From BOG-1112 sp964635325 (GTDB lineage: Bacteria; Bdellovibrionota_B; Oligoflexia; Oligoflexales; Bog-1112), in NCBI GenBank assembly GCA_964635325.1, contig CAZWOL010000002.1, forward strand, positions 11,797 to 75,796: a DNA stretch of 64,000 nt, in the 5' to 3' direction. Made by a program: the position numbers and the translations under genes. The notes beneath the pieces are model-generated. The model made no database searches. It was not told where the DNA came from and saw nothing but the letters and a program-made list of their open reading frames with translations. Positions 25,744-34,031 of the stretch are shown here, piece by piece. Position 1 is the first letter of the stretch. Every line of letters begins with the position of its first letter.

Positions 25744-26915
25744 AACAATACTCTAAAATCTTGTGCGCATGTTTAATGTTTAGCAGTATTGCCCATGCAC
25801 AATCTTCTGCTTTAGATACAGTGCGCGCTCGCTTGGATGATAGCCTCTTTGTTTCTGCACGTGCTGCTGGGCTTGGAGGTGCAATGTCGACTCTGGCTGA
25901 CGGTATACAAGCTCCGTATTATAACCCAGCTGCGATTGGTGGTGTAGATGTGTCGGAAAAACAGACATCTATAGTTCGACAACTTTACTTTCCATATCTT
26001 GGTGCAGCAGCAAATTCTAATATGAATCATACTGCAAATGATTCCTCACAAGGAGGTAGTCATGATCGTATTGTGGGCTCAGGTCTTGTGAATGCGCAAG
26101 CTGGCAAAAATCATTACGGACGTTTCTCAGGTCTGGCGAGTATCACAGTCCAGAGATTTATTCTTGTACAGGCATTGGATGAGCAGTTCTCAGCTCAAAG
26201 AGCAGAGGGTTCTACAACGTTGACTCATGCTGATTTTAGAAACCGTTCGCTGAGTGGTCTTGGTCTTAGTTTGGTGGGTCCGGCAGAACAACTTTATGTT
26301 GGCGCTTTTATGTATGCAGACTCGCAAAAACTTATGACAGGCGATTTAACTGATGAGCAAATGAATGCTGCGACCAATCATTACGAGCTGATCTCTAAGA
26401 ATAGTGCGACTTATAAGGGTACTCCACTTAATCTCGGTCTCACCTGGATTCTAGCAAAGCCGCTACGACCAACATTGGCTATCGTCGTAAGAGATTTTGG
26501 AGGCACAAAATATAGTGCGAGGACTCTTCCCTCTGGAGCTCCGGGCTCTTCTCTCCCTGCAAATTTCATAATGGATCAGGATATTACAGTTGGATTTTCA
26601 ATTTCACCAAAGTTTGGCGCTAGTGGGTACTGGAGTGTGCTTCTCGAGGCAGGGCGTCTCGCGGAATATTCCGTGGCACTTGCAAAGAAGTTCAAAGCAA
26701 GCTTAGAGCTGAGCTTGGGTGGTTTTGGGAGTGATGCCTTGTTGGGGCTAAGGGCGGGCCTAAATTCTGTTGGGCTGTCTTATGGCATGAGTTTAAATCT
26801 TGGTCTCATACAATTAGAGTATTCTTCGCAAGCGCAAGATATTGGTGTTGCCAACGCGCGTGTGTTAGAAAGAAGGCATGTTGCTGTCCTTTCGTTTAAT
26901 GTCGCTAGAGAGTGA
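25740..26915 (+). CDS. Outer-membrane beta-barrel protein (PorV/TraF-like)
   Basis: The 391-residue protein has a clear signal peptide (1-20, ending IAHA). The mature N-terminus, SLFVSARAAGLGGAMSTLADGIQAPYYNPAAIGG, is the start of PorV/FadL-like barrel proteins (also seen in TraF-annotated proteins), where 'GxGxAxxxxADxxxAxxxNPAG' is conserved. Many alternating beta-strand segments follow to the end. Proteins of this type sit in the outer membrane as porins, transporters or secretion-associated barrels. The specific role here is unknown. It overlaps the preceding gene by 4 nt and precedes ccmA by 9 nt, so it may be cotranscribed with the ccm genes. Confidence 0.7.
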   Translation: MKQYSKILCACLMFSSIAHAQSSALDTVRARLDDSLFVSARAAGLGGAMSTLADGIQAPYYNPAAIGGVDVSEKQTSIVRQLYFPYLGAAANSNMNHTANDSSQGGSHDRIVGSGLVNAQAGKNHYGRFSGLASITVQRFILVQALDEQFSAQRAEGSTTLTHADFRNRSLSGLGLSLVGPAEQLYVGAFMYADSQKLMTGDLTDEQMNAATNHYELISKNSATYKGTPLNLGLTWILAKPLRPTLAIVVRDFGGTKYSARTLPSGAPGSSLPANFIMDQDITVGFSISPKFGASGYWSVLLEAGRLAEYSVALAKKFKASLELSLGGFGSDALLGLRAGLNSVGLSYGMSLNLGLIQLEYSSQAQDIGVANARVLERRHVAVLSFNVARE

Positions 26916-26924
26916 TGCCAAAGC

Positions 26925-27539
26925 ATGCTGAGAGTTCGAGATTTGAAGTTTTCCTATCCGCACCTAAGTATGTTTAATCAACTTTCCTTCGAACTTCATC
27001 CCTCCGAAATTATGTTGATCAGTGGACCGAATGGCTCAGGCAAGTCGACACTGCTTTCATTAGTTGCAGGTCTGCGCCGAGGCTTTGAAGGGGATATCAG
27101 TTTTGCTATTGATGATGTTCCTGTAGAGGATCGAAGAACTTGCATTTCCTACCTTGCTGCCGAAAGTAATGGTCTCTACGGTCGCATGTCTGCTGAACAG
27201 AATTTGCTGTTTTGGGCTTCTCTGGAAGGCTCATATGTTACTGCTCAAGCTGTCCAAGATGCGTTGGAGCGATGGGAGTTGTCGCATCGATGGCTCAAAA
27301 ACCTTCCTGTTGATCGCTTTTCTACGGGAATGAAGCGCCGACTTGGTTTAGCCCGTGTGGAGCTTATGCATAAATATTGTTTGCTTCTCGATGAACCTCT
27401 CAATGGTTTGGATAAGCAAGGTTTGGTGCACTTTCGCGCTATGCTTCAACAGCAAAAGGAGCGTAAAGGCATCGCGATTATTGTAAGTCACGAAAGCGTT
27501 GGGATTCGTGACTTACTAACGCTCGAGATGGAGCTTTAG
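26925..27539 (+). CDS. ccmA: Cytochrome c maturation ABC ATPase CcmA
   Basis: CcmA is the ATPase of the CcmABCD complex that releases heme-CcmE in System I cytochrome c maturation. The 204-residue protein has Walker A GPNGSGKST (34-42), the signature STGMKRRLGLAR in place of a canonical LSGGQ, and Walker B CLLLDEPLNGLD. The short length and the ccmB neighbour (2 nt downstream) support CcmA over other small ABC ATPases. The start ATG overlaps no upstream gene. Confidence 0.85.
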   Translation: MLRVRDLKFSYPHLSMFNQLSFELHPSEIMLISGPNGSGKSTLLSLVAGLRRGFEGDISFAIDDVPVEDRRTCISYLAAESNGLYGRMSAEQNLLFWASLEGSYVTAQAVQDALERWELSHRWLKNLPVDRFSTGMKRRLGLARVELMHKYCLLLDEPLNGLDKQGLVHFRAMLQQQKERKGIAIIVSHESVGIRDLLTLEMEL

Positions 27540-27541
27540 GG

Positions 27542-28222
27542 ATGAAAACGTTTCTGCAACAATGGCTTTGTCTTGCGCGTCATGGTTTGCGTTTAGAACT
27601 TGCAGAACCGCAGCGTGGGTTGTCATCGTTGCTCTTTGCGGTCACCATTCTTTTTCTTTTCTCTTTTGCTCTTGGAGATCTTCCTTCGACATTCAAGGTC
27701 CAGCTAGTGCTTTCAGAAGCTTTTCTATGCTGTTTTCTCGTTTTGCAAATGGTGCACCAACGTTTGCTTTCGATTGATGAAAAAGATCGTGCTATAGACG
27801 TGATGGTTGCTTCGCCACTTAGTTTTTCAGCTTTTTATCTTGCAAAAGTAGCTCTAGCGGTTGTTCTTTCCTTGATCATTGTGCTCCCTTTTTTGTGGTT
27901 CATGCAAATACTGCATGGAGTTGGATTGATGAGTTTTGGGCTCATTGGAATTGTTTGTCTTGTCATTTTGGCGCTGTCTTCTTTGGGAATATTGCTTGCG
28001 CAGATGACGTTGCGAGCTGCTGGGCGAGACTTGCTTTTTCCTCTTTTGTATTTTCCGCTTTCGGTTCCAGTGCTTTTATCCGCAGTTCAAGCGAGTTTTT
28101 GTCTATGGCAACTTGCTAAACCTGAATCTTTCGATCTCTGGCTTGGACTTCTCGTAGGCTTTTGTATTATTTATCTGACATTGGGTTGTTTGTTTTTTGA
28201 AGAGCTCATCGGCTTAGACTAG
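27542..28222 (+). CDS. ccmB: Cytochrome c maturation membrane protein CcmB
   Basis: The 226-residue protein has six predicted membrane segments. The N-terminal half contains ELRSPQ-like EPQRGLSSLLFAVTILFLFSFAL, and the segment MVHQRLLSIDEKDRAIDVMVASPLSFSAFYLAKV resembles the CcmB central loop (E...G..E.L..SP.....F..K). CcmB is the inner-membrane partner of CcmA. It lies between ccmA and ccmC, 2 and 7 nt from its neighbours. Confidence 0.85.
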   Translation: MKTFLQQWLCLARHGLRLELAEPQRGLSSLLFAVTILFLFSFALGDLPSTFKVQLVLSEAFLCCFLVLQMVHQRLLSIDEKDRAIDVMVASPLSFSAFYLAKVALAVVLSLIIVLPFLWFMQILHGVGLMSFGLIGIVCLVILALSSLGILLAQMTLRAAGRDLLFPLLYFPLSVPVLLSAVQASFCLWQLAKPESFDLWLGLLVGFCIIYLTLGCLFFEELIGLD

Positions 28223-28229
28223 GAATTCC

Positions 28230-28937
28230 ATGCTGTATGTCAAAGATAAGAGGGGCTTTCGCCTTGGGTTTCTGACTCTTCTTGCGCTTGCTGGAGCTTG
28301 GCTCTGGGCTCTTTATTTTGTTAGCCCAGAACTTCATCAGGGCAACGTATACCGCATTCTTTATTTGCATGTGCCTAGTGCGTTTTGTGCATTTTTTTGT
28401 TCTTTTCTTTTGTTGGGCTTTAGTCTTGCAGGTTTGCGTAAGAACTCTGTTCATTCCCATCGTTGGGCTTTTTGGAGCAAAGGGACAGCAGAAGTTGGAC
28501 TTTTGTTCACAGTGCTTACTTTGATGACGGGAGCCATTTGGGGTAAGCCAACATGGGGAACCTGGTGGACCTGGGATGCTCGTCTTACCACCACGTTGAT
28601 TCTTTCGCTGCTCTATAGTGCTTACCTTTTGCTTTATGCAGCTCTACCAGAGGGTGCTTTGCAGCGCCGTGCTTGCGCAGTTATGGGGATACTTATTTTT
28701 ACAGATGTACCCATTATTTATAAAAGTGTCACTTGGTGGCGAACTTTGCACCAGCCTCCAAGCTTATCCTTTGCAGGTAGTCCAGCAATGGATGCAGATA
28801 TGTTGCGTCATCTTGTGCTCAGTATATTTGCAATGATTTTAGTATGTCTGTGGCTTGTATGGCAGCGTTATGTCAATATGAGTTTGCAAAATGAGTTTGA
28901 TCAAAAATCAGCAAATTATTTACGGAGTCATTCCTAA
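28230..28937 (+). CDS. ccmC: Heme exporter/attachment protein CcmC
   Basis: CcmC presents heme to CcmE at the periplasmic face of the inner membrane. The 235-residue protein has six hydrophobic segments, the conserved His in LYLHVPSAF (H47), and the tryptophan-rich WGTWWTWDARLT (109-120), a hallmark of the CcmC/CcmF/CcsA family. A second His in TWWRTLHQP follows. The size and placement fit CcmC, not the larger CcmF. It ends TAATG, sharing a base with the ccmD start. Confidence 0.93.
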   Translation: MLYVKDKRGFRLGFLTLLALAGAWLWALYFVSPELHQGNVYRILYLHVPSAFCAFFCSFLLLGFSLAGLRKNSVHSHRWAFWSKGTAEVGLLFTVLTLMTGAIWGKPTWGTWWTWDARLTTTLILSLLYSAYLLLYAALPEGALQRRACAVMGILIFTDVPIIYKSVTWWRTLHQPPSLSFAGSPAMDADMLRHLVLSIFAMILVCLWLVWQRYVNMSLQNEFDQKSANYLRSHS

Positions 28938-29068
28938 TGCAATCGATGACCTACGTTCTAGTTGCTTATGCGGTTGGTCTCTTGCTCATAGGGGGCTTTA
29001 GCTTCTATGTAGTTTGGCAGAGACGTAGTCTAAGAATGTTGTTGGCCTCACTCGAGGTGTCCGAATGA
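28937..29068 (+). CDS. ccmD: Small heme exporter component CcmD (43 residues)
   Basis: Reading from the ATG at 28937, which overlaps the ccmC stop (TAATG), gives MQSMTYVLVAYAVG... for 43 residues, ending in TGA at 29066-29068, where ATGA overlaps the ccmE start. The protein is a single membrane helix (about 5-26) followed by a basic segment (WQRRSLRML), which is the CcmD pattern: Y..Y...+ and R.R after the helix. CcmD bridges CcmE release from CcmABC. Position exactly between ccmC and ccmE and the stop/start overlaps make this a confident small gene. Confidence 0.88.
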   Translation: MQSMTYVLVAYAVGLLLIGGFSFYVVWQRRSLRMLLASLEVSE

Positions 29069-29526
29069 AAAAAAATAAACGCCTAAAGTGGATCATCGGT
29101 AGTATTGTGATAGCGGGTTCGATCTTTGCCTTGTCCTTTCTGACTTTGGAACAGAACTCTGTCTATTTTTATACTCCAGTCGAAGCAGCAGCAAAGGCTC
29201 AGTCTTTGCAAAGTTCAGAGATACGTGTTGGAGGCATGGTCAAAGGTGGATCTGTCGATTGGAACCGTCAAGCCTTACAACTTAAATTTACTCTTTCAGA
29301 TTTAAAGGGAAAAGAGATCGAAGTGAATCATACGGGGACTCCACCTGATCTTTTTAAGGAGAACGCTGGGGTTGTGGTTGAAGGGCGCATTGCTGCGGAT
29401 GGATCGCATTTCCATGCAACAAAGCTTATGGTCAAACACTCTGAGGAATATAAAAAGCCTGAAGGTGGACACTCTATGGATCGCGCGCTGCTTGAAAAAT
29501 CAATATTCAAGAATGAGGCGACCTAA
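29065..29526 (+). CDS. ccmE: Cytochrome c-type biogenesis heme chaperone CcmE
   Basis: CcmE binds heme covalently in the periplasm and passes it to the cytochrome c heme lyase. The 153-residue protein has an N-terminal anchor (about 9-26), an OB-fold with IRVGGMVKGGSV and GVVVEGR, and the heme-binding segment LMVKHSEEY, with H125 and Y129 in the canonical HxxxY spacing. The C-terminal tail is short and polar. It follows ccmD with an ATGA overlap and precedes ccmG directly. Confidence 0.94.
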   Translation: MKKNKRLKWIIGSIVIAGSIFALSFLTLEQNSVYFYTPVEAAAKAQSLQSSEIRVGGMVKGGSVDWNRQALQLKFTLSDLKGKEIEVNHTGTPPDLFKENAGVVVEGRIAADGSHFHATKLMVKHSEEYKKPEGGHSMDRALLEKSIFKNEAT

Positions 29527-30093
29527 ATGCACTCACAGCAATCCAATTGGGGGCATAAGTTCACAGTCATTTGTGCAGTATTTCTGAGTTTGGTTTTTGT
29601 TTTGCTTTTTGCAAAGAGTCTTTATCTTGATCCCAAAAAAGTCAGCTCTCCCCTAGTTGGGCACAATGCTAAAACTTTTCAAGTGGAGATGATTCAGGGT
29701 GCAGAGTTGCTAATGAAAACTCCTGCACAGCAACTTGATTTTAGTGAGCTTCGTGGTTCGCCTCTCATTCTTAATTTTTGGGCGAGCTGGTGCGGGTCAT
29801 GTGCTGAAGAAGCAGCATTGATAGAAGAATTTTGGCAGGCGCACAAAGGCGATGGTGTTAGAATATTAGGGATTGCCGTGCATGATAAAGCATCGGATGT
29901 GCTTTCTTTTGCTCGTTCTGCAGGCAAGACCTATGCTTTGGGTTTAGATGCAGAGGGGCGTGTTGCGCTCAATTATGGAGTAACGGGCGTGCCAGAGACT
30001 GTCTTTATTGATGCCTCTGGTGTGGTTGTTCACAAAGAGGTTGGACCACTCACAACTGCGCTTCTTGAAAAGATGTGGCTCAAGATCAAGTAA
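29527..30093 (+). CDS. ccmG: Thiol:disulfide interchange protein CcmG/DsbE-like
   Basis: The 188-residue protein has an N-terminal anchor (about 11-30) and a thioredoxin-like domain with NFWASWCGSCAEEA (83-96; active-site CGSC at 89-92) and a cis-Pro in GVPETVFIDASG. CcmG reduces the apocytochrome c CxxCH cysteines (or a CcmH partner) before heme ligation. The usual motif is WCPTC or WCxxC, and CGSC fits a general periplasmic thioredoxin as well as CcmG. It starts immediately after the ccmE stop. The rest of System I (ccmF, ccmH) is not in the window. Confidence 0.85.
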   Translation: MHSQQSNWGHKFTVICAVFLSLVFVLLFAKSLYLDPKKVSSPLVGHNAKTFQVEMIQGAELLMKTPAQQLDFSELRGSPLILNFWASWCGSCAEEAALIEEFWQAHKGDGVRILGIAVHDKASDVLSFARSAGKTYALGLDAEGRVALNYGVTGVPETVFIDASGVVVHKEVGPLTTALLEKMWLKIK

Positions 30094-30131
30094 ATACAAT
30101 GTCAGGTTAAAAAACTTAGGAGTTAAGTCTG

Positions 30132-30284
30132 ATGTTTACTAAAGAAGATTTCAAGATCGATTCTCTTTCAGAGCTCACCTCATTCCTTCTCATTGCTCCC
30201 TTTGTTGGACTAGTCTTCCCATTCTTAATGGCAGCCTACACTCTAGGCTTCGTTATGGACTTAGCCGGTTGGCTCGAAACCTAG
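30132..30284 (+). CDS. 50-residue membrane protein, unrecognised
   Basis: An ATG at 30132 with AGGAG 9 nt upstream opens a 50-codon frame ending in TAG at 30282-30284. The product starts MFTKEDFKIDSLSELTSF, then one or two hydrophobic stretches (LLIAPFVGLVFPFLMAAYTLGFVMDLAGW, about 19-47). The good SD, start, stop and hydrophobic composition make it a credible real small protein. It lies 38 nt downstream of ccmG and may be cotranscribed. Similar-sized membrane proteins act as subunits of respiratory complexes, but I recognise no family. Confidence 0.6.
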   Translation: MFTKEDFKIDSLSELTSFLLIAPFVGLVFPFLMAAYTLGFVMDLAGWLET

Positions 30285-30323
30285 TCTGTATCGACTCTTC
30301 CATAGAGAACTTGTTGGTCTAGA

Positions 30324-31730
30324 TTATTCTGCAGCTGATGAAAGAGATTCGACTAAATACGCGCCATAGCCCGGGATGCGATCCAGTGAGCGTGCGGTAG
30401 CTTTATACATATAGCTTTTGCCAGATTCGAAGGTGTTTTCTGGAACTGTGTATGTGCGTGTTGTTCCGACTATTGATGGTGATGAGTATACTTTACTTAA
30501 GGTTCCATCAACCGAGAGATAGAGTGCTATGGACCATTGGAAGTTTTGTATACTCGAACCAAAGGGATCTCCAGCAAGAGTGATAGTGCGAGTTGTGGCA
30601 TCGTAGCTCGTTGTAATGGTTGCAGGAGTTACTTTGGGGAAGGTGTAGATATATTCCTCCGTCCAGGTATCTGCATTATCTTTGAATTGAAGTTGGAAGA
30701 GAATCACCTGATTGGCAACAGGTGCTGTGGTATTTGCAAGAATCACCTTGCGAGCATATAGTCCGTCATTGGAAAGTCCATCATAATTCAAACCATCATC
30801 TTTGAGGAGCCCATCCCAAGTTTGGGTTTCAGTTTGTCCATTTGTATTTAGAGCTTCGACAGTTGCTCCTGAAAGTAGAGTGGGTGCCCCGAGTATTTGA
30901 ATTTGCTCTGGAACGGGGTCTGTCGAACGATTTTGTGCAAAGAAAGTCATAGCATAGGCAGTGCTTGTGGATGTGGGTTGAGTGATTTCGTACCGTGCAA
31001 GCAGCCATTGGAGGCCTTGGGGAAAGTAAACATTATTTGCTGCTACAAACCCGTTCGCAGAACTATTGAAGACATTTAGAGCGCCATCTCCAAGTACTTC
31101 GGGATCGATAATATCAATGACACCATCACTATCCAAATCTGCAACTCTGTTCTTTAAAACAGCGTCTTCGGTACTTGTAAGATGAGATGAAGTAGAGTCT
31201 GTCAATGATGCATTTGGGCTGTTGAGGCCTAGTTTGTTTGCAAATCCATCTGGTATTCCATCGCCAGCTGTTGATGTTGTTGTGGTATTTGTGAAAGTTA
31301 TACCAGCATCGTTTTGGAAACTTATAATCGAGCCTTTTTGAATCAAACGTGGAAGACGATCGGATGTGATTTGAAAGTATTGATAAACTTTACTTGCATC
31401 TGAAGTGGTAAAAGAAAGTACGGATTGCAAAACATAGGTCGGTGAAAAAAGTAAAAGCGTAAATGTTTTGGCAGTGAACACATGTCTGAAAGTAAAAGAT
31501 CCTGAGGGTTCAACACTAGCGAGCCTTGCTATCCTTGTGTCGCTTTCTACTAATGCAAGCTTCCAACCCTCAAGTTCAGATGGAGAACCGGTGTCCCCAG
31601 TGATGACACCCGAAATATCTTTGTGCTGTCCGAGTAAGGAAAATGCGGATGGGGCATCACCCGCGTTGCTGCATGCCAAATAAGCTAAGAGCGGCAAGAT
31701 TTTTAAATATCGCAGAACACGATGTCGCAC
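30324..31730 (-). CDS. Exported putative lipoprotein with Ca-binding-type repeats
   Basis: The 468-residue protein begins MRHRVLRYLKILPLLAYLAC; the Cys at 20 could be the lipid-modified residue, although the lipobox (YLAC) is atypical at -3. A carbohydrate/carboxypeptidase-like beta segment (about 38-110, DISGVITGDTG) follows. Next comes an acidic Asp/Gly-rich part with GDGIPDGFANKLGLNS (about 150-165) and ADLDSDGVIDIIDPE (about 195-210). These resemble thrombospondin type-3 or dockerin-like calcium loops (DxDxDGxxD). The rest is beta-rich, with several Thr/Ser repeats. It is probably surface-exposed. It is on the strand opposite to rnpB, with divergent promoters in 31731-31912. Confidence 0.65.
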   Translation of the reverse strand: MRHRVLRYLKILPLLAYLACSNAGDAPSAFSLLGQHKDISGVITGDTGSPSELEGWKLALVESDTRIARLASVEPSGSFTFRHVFTAKTFTLLLFSPTYVLQSVLSFTTSDASKVYQYFQITSDRLPRLIQKGSIISFQNDAGITFTNTTTTSTAGDGIPDGFANKLGLNSPNASLTDSTSSHLTSTEDAVLKNRVADLDSDGVIDIIDPEVLGDGALNVFNSSANGFVAANNVYFPQGLQWLLARYEITQPTSTSTAYAMTFFAQNRSTDPVPEQIQILGAPTLLSGATVEALNTNGQTETQTWDGLLKDDGLNYDGLSNDGLYARKVILANTTAPVANQVILFQLQFKDNADTWTEEYIYTFPKVTPATITTSYDATTRTITLAGDPFGSSIQNFQWSIALYLSVDGTLSKVYSSPSIVGTTRTYTVPENTFESGKSYMYKATARSLDRIPGYGAYLVESLSSAAE

Positions 31731-31866
31731 GAAGCCCCCTCTAATAACACAAACCTGTACCTGTTTAGTCTTCGGAAAAAAGGGAACAAAGTTAAGGGAC
31801 TAGGAAATTTTTTCAGGTTTTATCAGTCTATGTGTGATTTAAGGGCTAAACCTTACGATTGTAAGA

Positions 31867-31895
31867 TTGACAAAGGGCTGGGAAAAACCTAAATC
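31867..31895 (+). promoter_or_regulatory. Possible sigma-70-type promoter for rnpB
   Basis: TTGACA at 31867-31872 is followed, after 17 nt, by TAAATC at 31890-31895 (3 of 6 consensus bases at -10). The implied start site near 31902 would be about 11 nt before the P1 helix of the RNase P RNA. The -35 box is exact and the -10 is weak, so this is only a plausible site. Confidence 0.4.
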
Positions 31896-31912
31896 CACAG
31901 ACAGGGATAAAT

Positions 31913-32294
31913 GAGTTCAGATGTATGGGCTATCGCGGTTATCCAAACTAATCTTTGGGTGACTGAGGAAAGTCCGGACTTCTTAGGGCAGGATACTGGC
32001 TAATGGCCAGGCGGGGTGACCCGACGGAAAGTGCAACAGAGAGGAAACCGCCAACCCATAGATTTATCTGTGGCGGCAAGGGTGAAACGGTGAGGTAAGA
32101 GCTCACCAGCATGGATGGTAACATTCGTGGCTTGTAAACCCTATCCGAAGCAAGGCCAAAAAGGGGAACATTTCACCGGCCCGGTGGGTTCCTGGGTAGG
32201 CCGCTTGAGGGAGTTGGTAACGGCTCCCCTAGACAAATGGTAGCCTCCGTTTTTAAAACGAAGACAGAATCCGGCTTATAGTACATCTGAACTC
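31913..32294 (+). ncRNA. rnpB: RNase P RNA, bacterial class A
   Basis: The P1 helix is a perfect 13-bp pairing between 31913-31925 (GAGTTCAGATGTA) and 32282-32294 (TACATCTGAACTC). Inside are the universally conserved P4 region GAGGAAAGTCCGGAC (about 31965-31980), ACAGAGAGGAAACCGCC, and near the 3' end ACAGAATCCGGCTTATAG. The RNA is about 382 nt and belongs to type A. It is the ribozyme that matures tRNA 5' ends. It lies between a divergent lipoprotein gene and trmB, which starts 40 nt downstream. Confidence 0.97.
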
Positions 32295-32333
32295 TTATCC
32301 TCTCTTATCTTTCAATATTCTAGCGATCCCAAG

Positions 32334-33032
32334 ATGCCATTTCTTAATGTCGATATTTTTGATGATCTTCCTCTTCGTTTGGATAGGGATGTCAATCCAT
32401 ATTTAAAATCTATGATCCAAGGCCAGTCCGAAGGGTCGCTTGCCCTCAAGTTCGGCCCCGAATTGAAAAAATATCGAGGTCGATGGCGTGAGTATTTTGC
32501 TGAAAAGCTGGGTAAGCCTGTTGACAAGCTTGTCTTAGAGATTGGTGTTCACAAAGGTAAAGTGCTTCGTAGTCTTGCTGTGGACAATCCATCTTATGGC
32601 TTTTTGGGTATGGATATCACCCTTAAGCGGGTGGTAGTCACCGCGCAGCGCCTTAAAGATGCTCAAGCGGACAATGCTTTGGTTCTTCTTGGAAATGCAA
32701 AATTTCTTCCTCAACTTTTTGCGGAAGGAGAATTGGATGGCATTTTGATCTTTTTTCCAGACCCTTGGACCAAAAAGCAAAATCAGCTGGATCGACGACT
32801 CATTAGTGCGGAATTTTGTGAGCAAATGAAGCCACTTTTAGCTGCACAGGGGTTTTTCTGGTTGAAGACAGACTGTTCCCTTTATTTTCATGAGTCTGAA
32901 CAAAATCTATTAAGTCTTGGATTTAGTCCAAATTCAGCAAAGCCTTTTGCTAAAGCTTACGAATCTGTATTCGAGCGCCGTTTCAAAGACCAAGGCAAAA
33001 TAACTTTTGACGGTGTTTGGCAAAAAAATTGA
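32334..33032 (+). CDS. trmB: tRNA (guanine(46)-N7)-methyltransferase TrmB
   Basis: The 232-residue SAM methyltransferase modifies G46 of tRNAs. It has the LVLEIGVHKGK SAM motif (about 64-74), GMDITLKR and FFPDPWTKKQ (about 141-150), the diagnostic TrmB motif, and RRLIS in the binding loop. The C-terminal region ends in KITFDGVWQKN. It follows the RNase P RNA gene at about 40 nt. An RNA modification enzyme next to rnpB is consistent, but the pairing is not known to be functional. Confidence 0.93.
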   Translation: MPFLNVDIFDDLPLRLDRDVNPYLKSMIQGQSEGSLALKFGPELKKYRGRWREYFAEKLGKPVDKLVLEIGVHKGKVLRSLAVDNPSYGFLGMDITLKRVVVTAQRLKDAQADNALVLLGNAKFLPQLFAEGELDGILIFFPDPWTKKQNQLDRRLISAEFCEQMKPLLAAQGFFWLKTDCSLYFHESEQNLLSLGFSPNSAKPFAKAYESVFERRFKDQGKITFDGVWQKN

Positions 33033-33135
33033 GTGGTTACTATGTCTTAGCTAGATGCGACACGACTTTGGCGCGATCGCTAGGCCTATTATTCCCCGTC
33101 ATAAGTGACTCTGAGTTTGGCGTTGAGCCAGTTCA

Positions 33136-33480
33136 TTGGTATATTTTATCCTAGGCAGAATTGTCACTCCAATAGGAGAGAATGGGATTAGTACGAAGAC
33201 TTTGCCTGAAACGACTTCTTCTGAAACGCTGAATACGCAGCAAATCTTGGATTTTGCGCAGAGCTTGCGAGATCAAGAGAATGCAAGTTCGCGACATTCC
33301 GTGAGAGTCAGTTCTCTTCAGCACATTCAAAATGTGAAGCGCCCACAGGCCTTGCGTATACTTCGCGATCCAGTAGACTCAGCAAACTCTGAGCCTGGGA
33401 GTAGGCCTATTCGACTTATTTTTGAGAAGACTCTTGATGAAGATGCACATAGAAGAAAAAATGACGACAGCAGCACCTAA
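33136..33480 (+). CDS. Possible small protein preceding ybeY, uncertain
   Basis: An open frame of 114 codons (TTG at 33136, or a later start) runs to 33480 and overlaps the ybeY start. The residues look ordinary for a coding frame: SLRDQENASSRHSVRVSSLQHIQ and RPIRLIFEKTLDED. There is an AGGAGAG at about 33175-33181, but it precedes no good ATG/GTG/TTG in this frame. I see no family. It may be a real small coupled gene or a shadow; the 390-nt gap between trmB and ybeY holds nothing else I can name. Confidence 0.3.
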   Translation: MVYFILGRIVTPIGENGISTKTLPETTSSETLNTQQILDFAQSLRDQENASSRHSVRVSSLQHIQNVKRPQALRILRDPVDSANSEPGSRPIRLIFEKTLDEDAHRRKNDDSST

Positions 33481-34018
33481 AGAGTACGAATCGGTTGATG
33501 TGATCGTTTCTGACTCTGTTACAGCTTATACTGTAGATATTCCCACTATCCAGAGCCTGGCATCTGAGATCTGTGCGCAATTGGGTCTCAGCGGCTGGGA
33601 GCTTAGTATCAACTTTGTAGACAGCGAAGAAATTGCCTATCTTAATAAGACTTATCGCGCCAAAGATAAGGCAACCGATGTTTTGTCGTTTCCGCAGCAA
33701 GAATGGCAGGAACCTATTTGTGTTGGTATTGCAAGTTCTGAGATTGCAAAATGTTTTACAAAGCTGCTAGGTGACATCGTCCTGTCGCTAGAAGAAGCTG
33801 GAAAAAATGCGCAGCAAATCGGGCAAGGGCTTGATCGAGAAGTCTGCTTTCTCATCGTTCATGGCATTTTGCATCTGTGTGGTCATGATCACATGGAAGT
33901 CCAAGAAGAAGCTATTATGCTCGAGCAACAGAAAAAAATAATGAGTTTTCTATCCGATCTTGAAAATAAACCATATTGGAAAGATTGTGTTAGGACCAAT
34001 GCAAACTACCAGGAGTAA
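33461..34018 (+). CDS. ybeY: Endoribonuclease YbeY (rRNA maturation)
   Basis: YbeY is a zinc-dependent endoribonuclease active in 16S rRNA 3' maturation and ribosome quality control. With the ATG at 33461 the protein is 185 residues. It has NKTYRAKDKATDVLSFP (about 62-78) and the metal-binding HGILHLCGHDH (His134, His138, His144), the family signature H3xH5xH. ATG 33440 and TTG 33422 are alternative starts. The CorC-type transporter gene follows 13 nt downstream, a ybeY-corC (ybeX) order seen widely. Confidence 0.93.
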   Translation: MTTAAPKEYESVDVIVSDSVTAYTVDIPTIQSLASEICAQLGLSGWELSINFVDSEEIAYLNKTYRAKDKATDVLSFPQQEWQEPICVGIASSEIAKCFTKLLGDIVLSLEEAGKNAQQIGQGLDREVCFLIVHGILHLCGHDHMEVQEEAIMLEQQKKIMSFLSDLENKPYWKDCVRTNANYQE

Positions 34019-34031
34019 TTTTTAAAAATTT

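Noticed and set aside
33182..33232. A very short frame after AGGAGAG (ATG 33182) ending after 17 codons.
   Set aside because: Too short and without any recognised leader function; the SD-like site could be chance.
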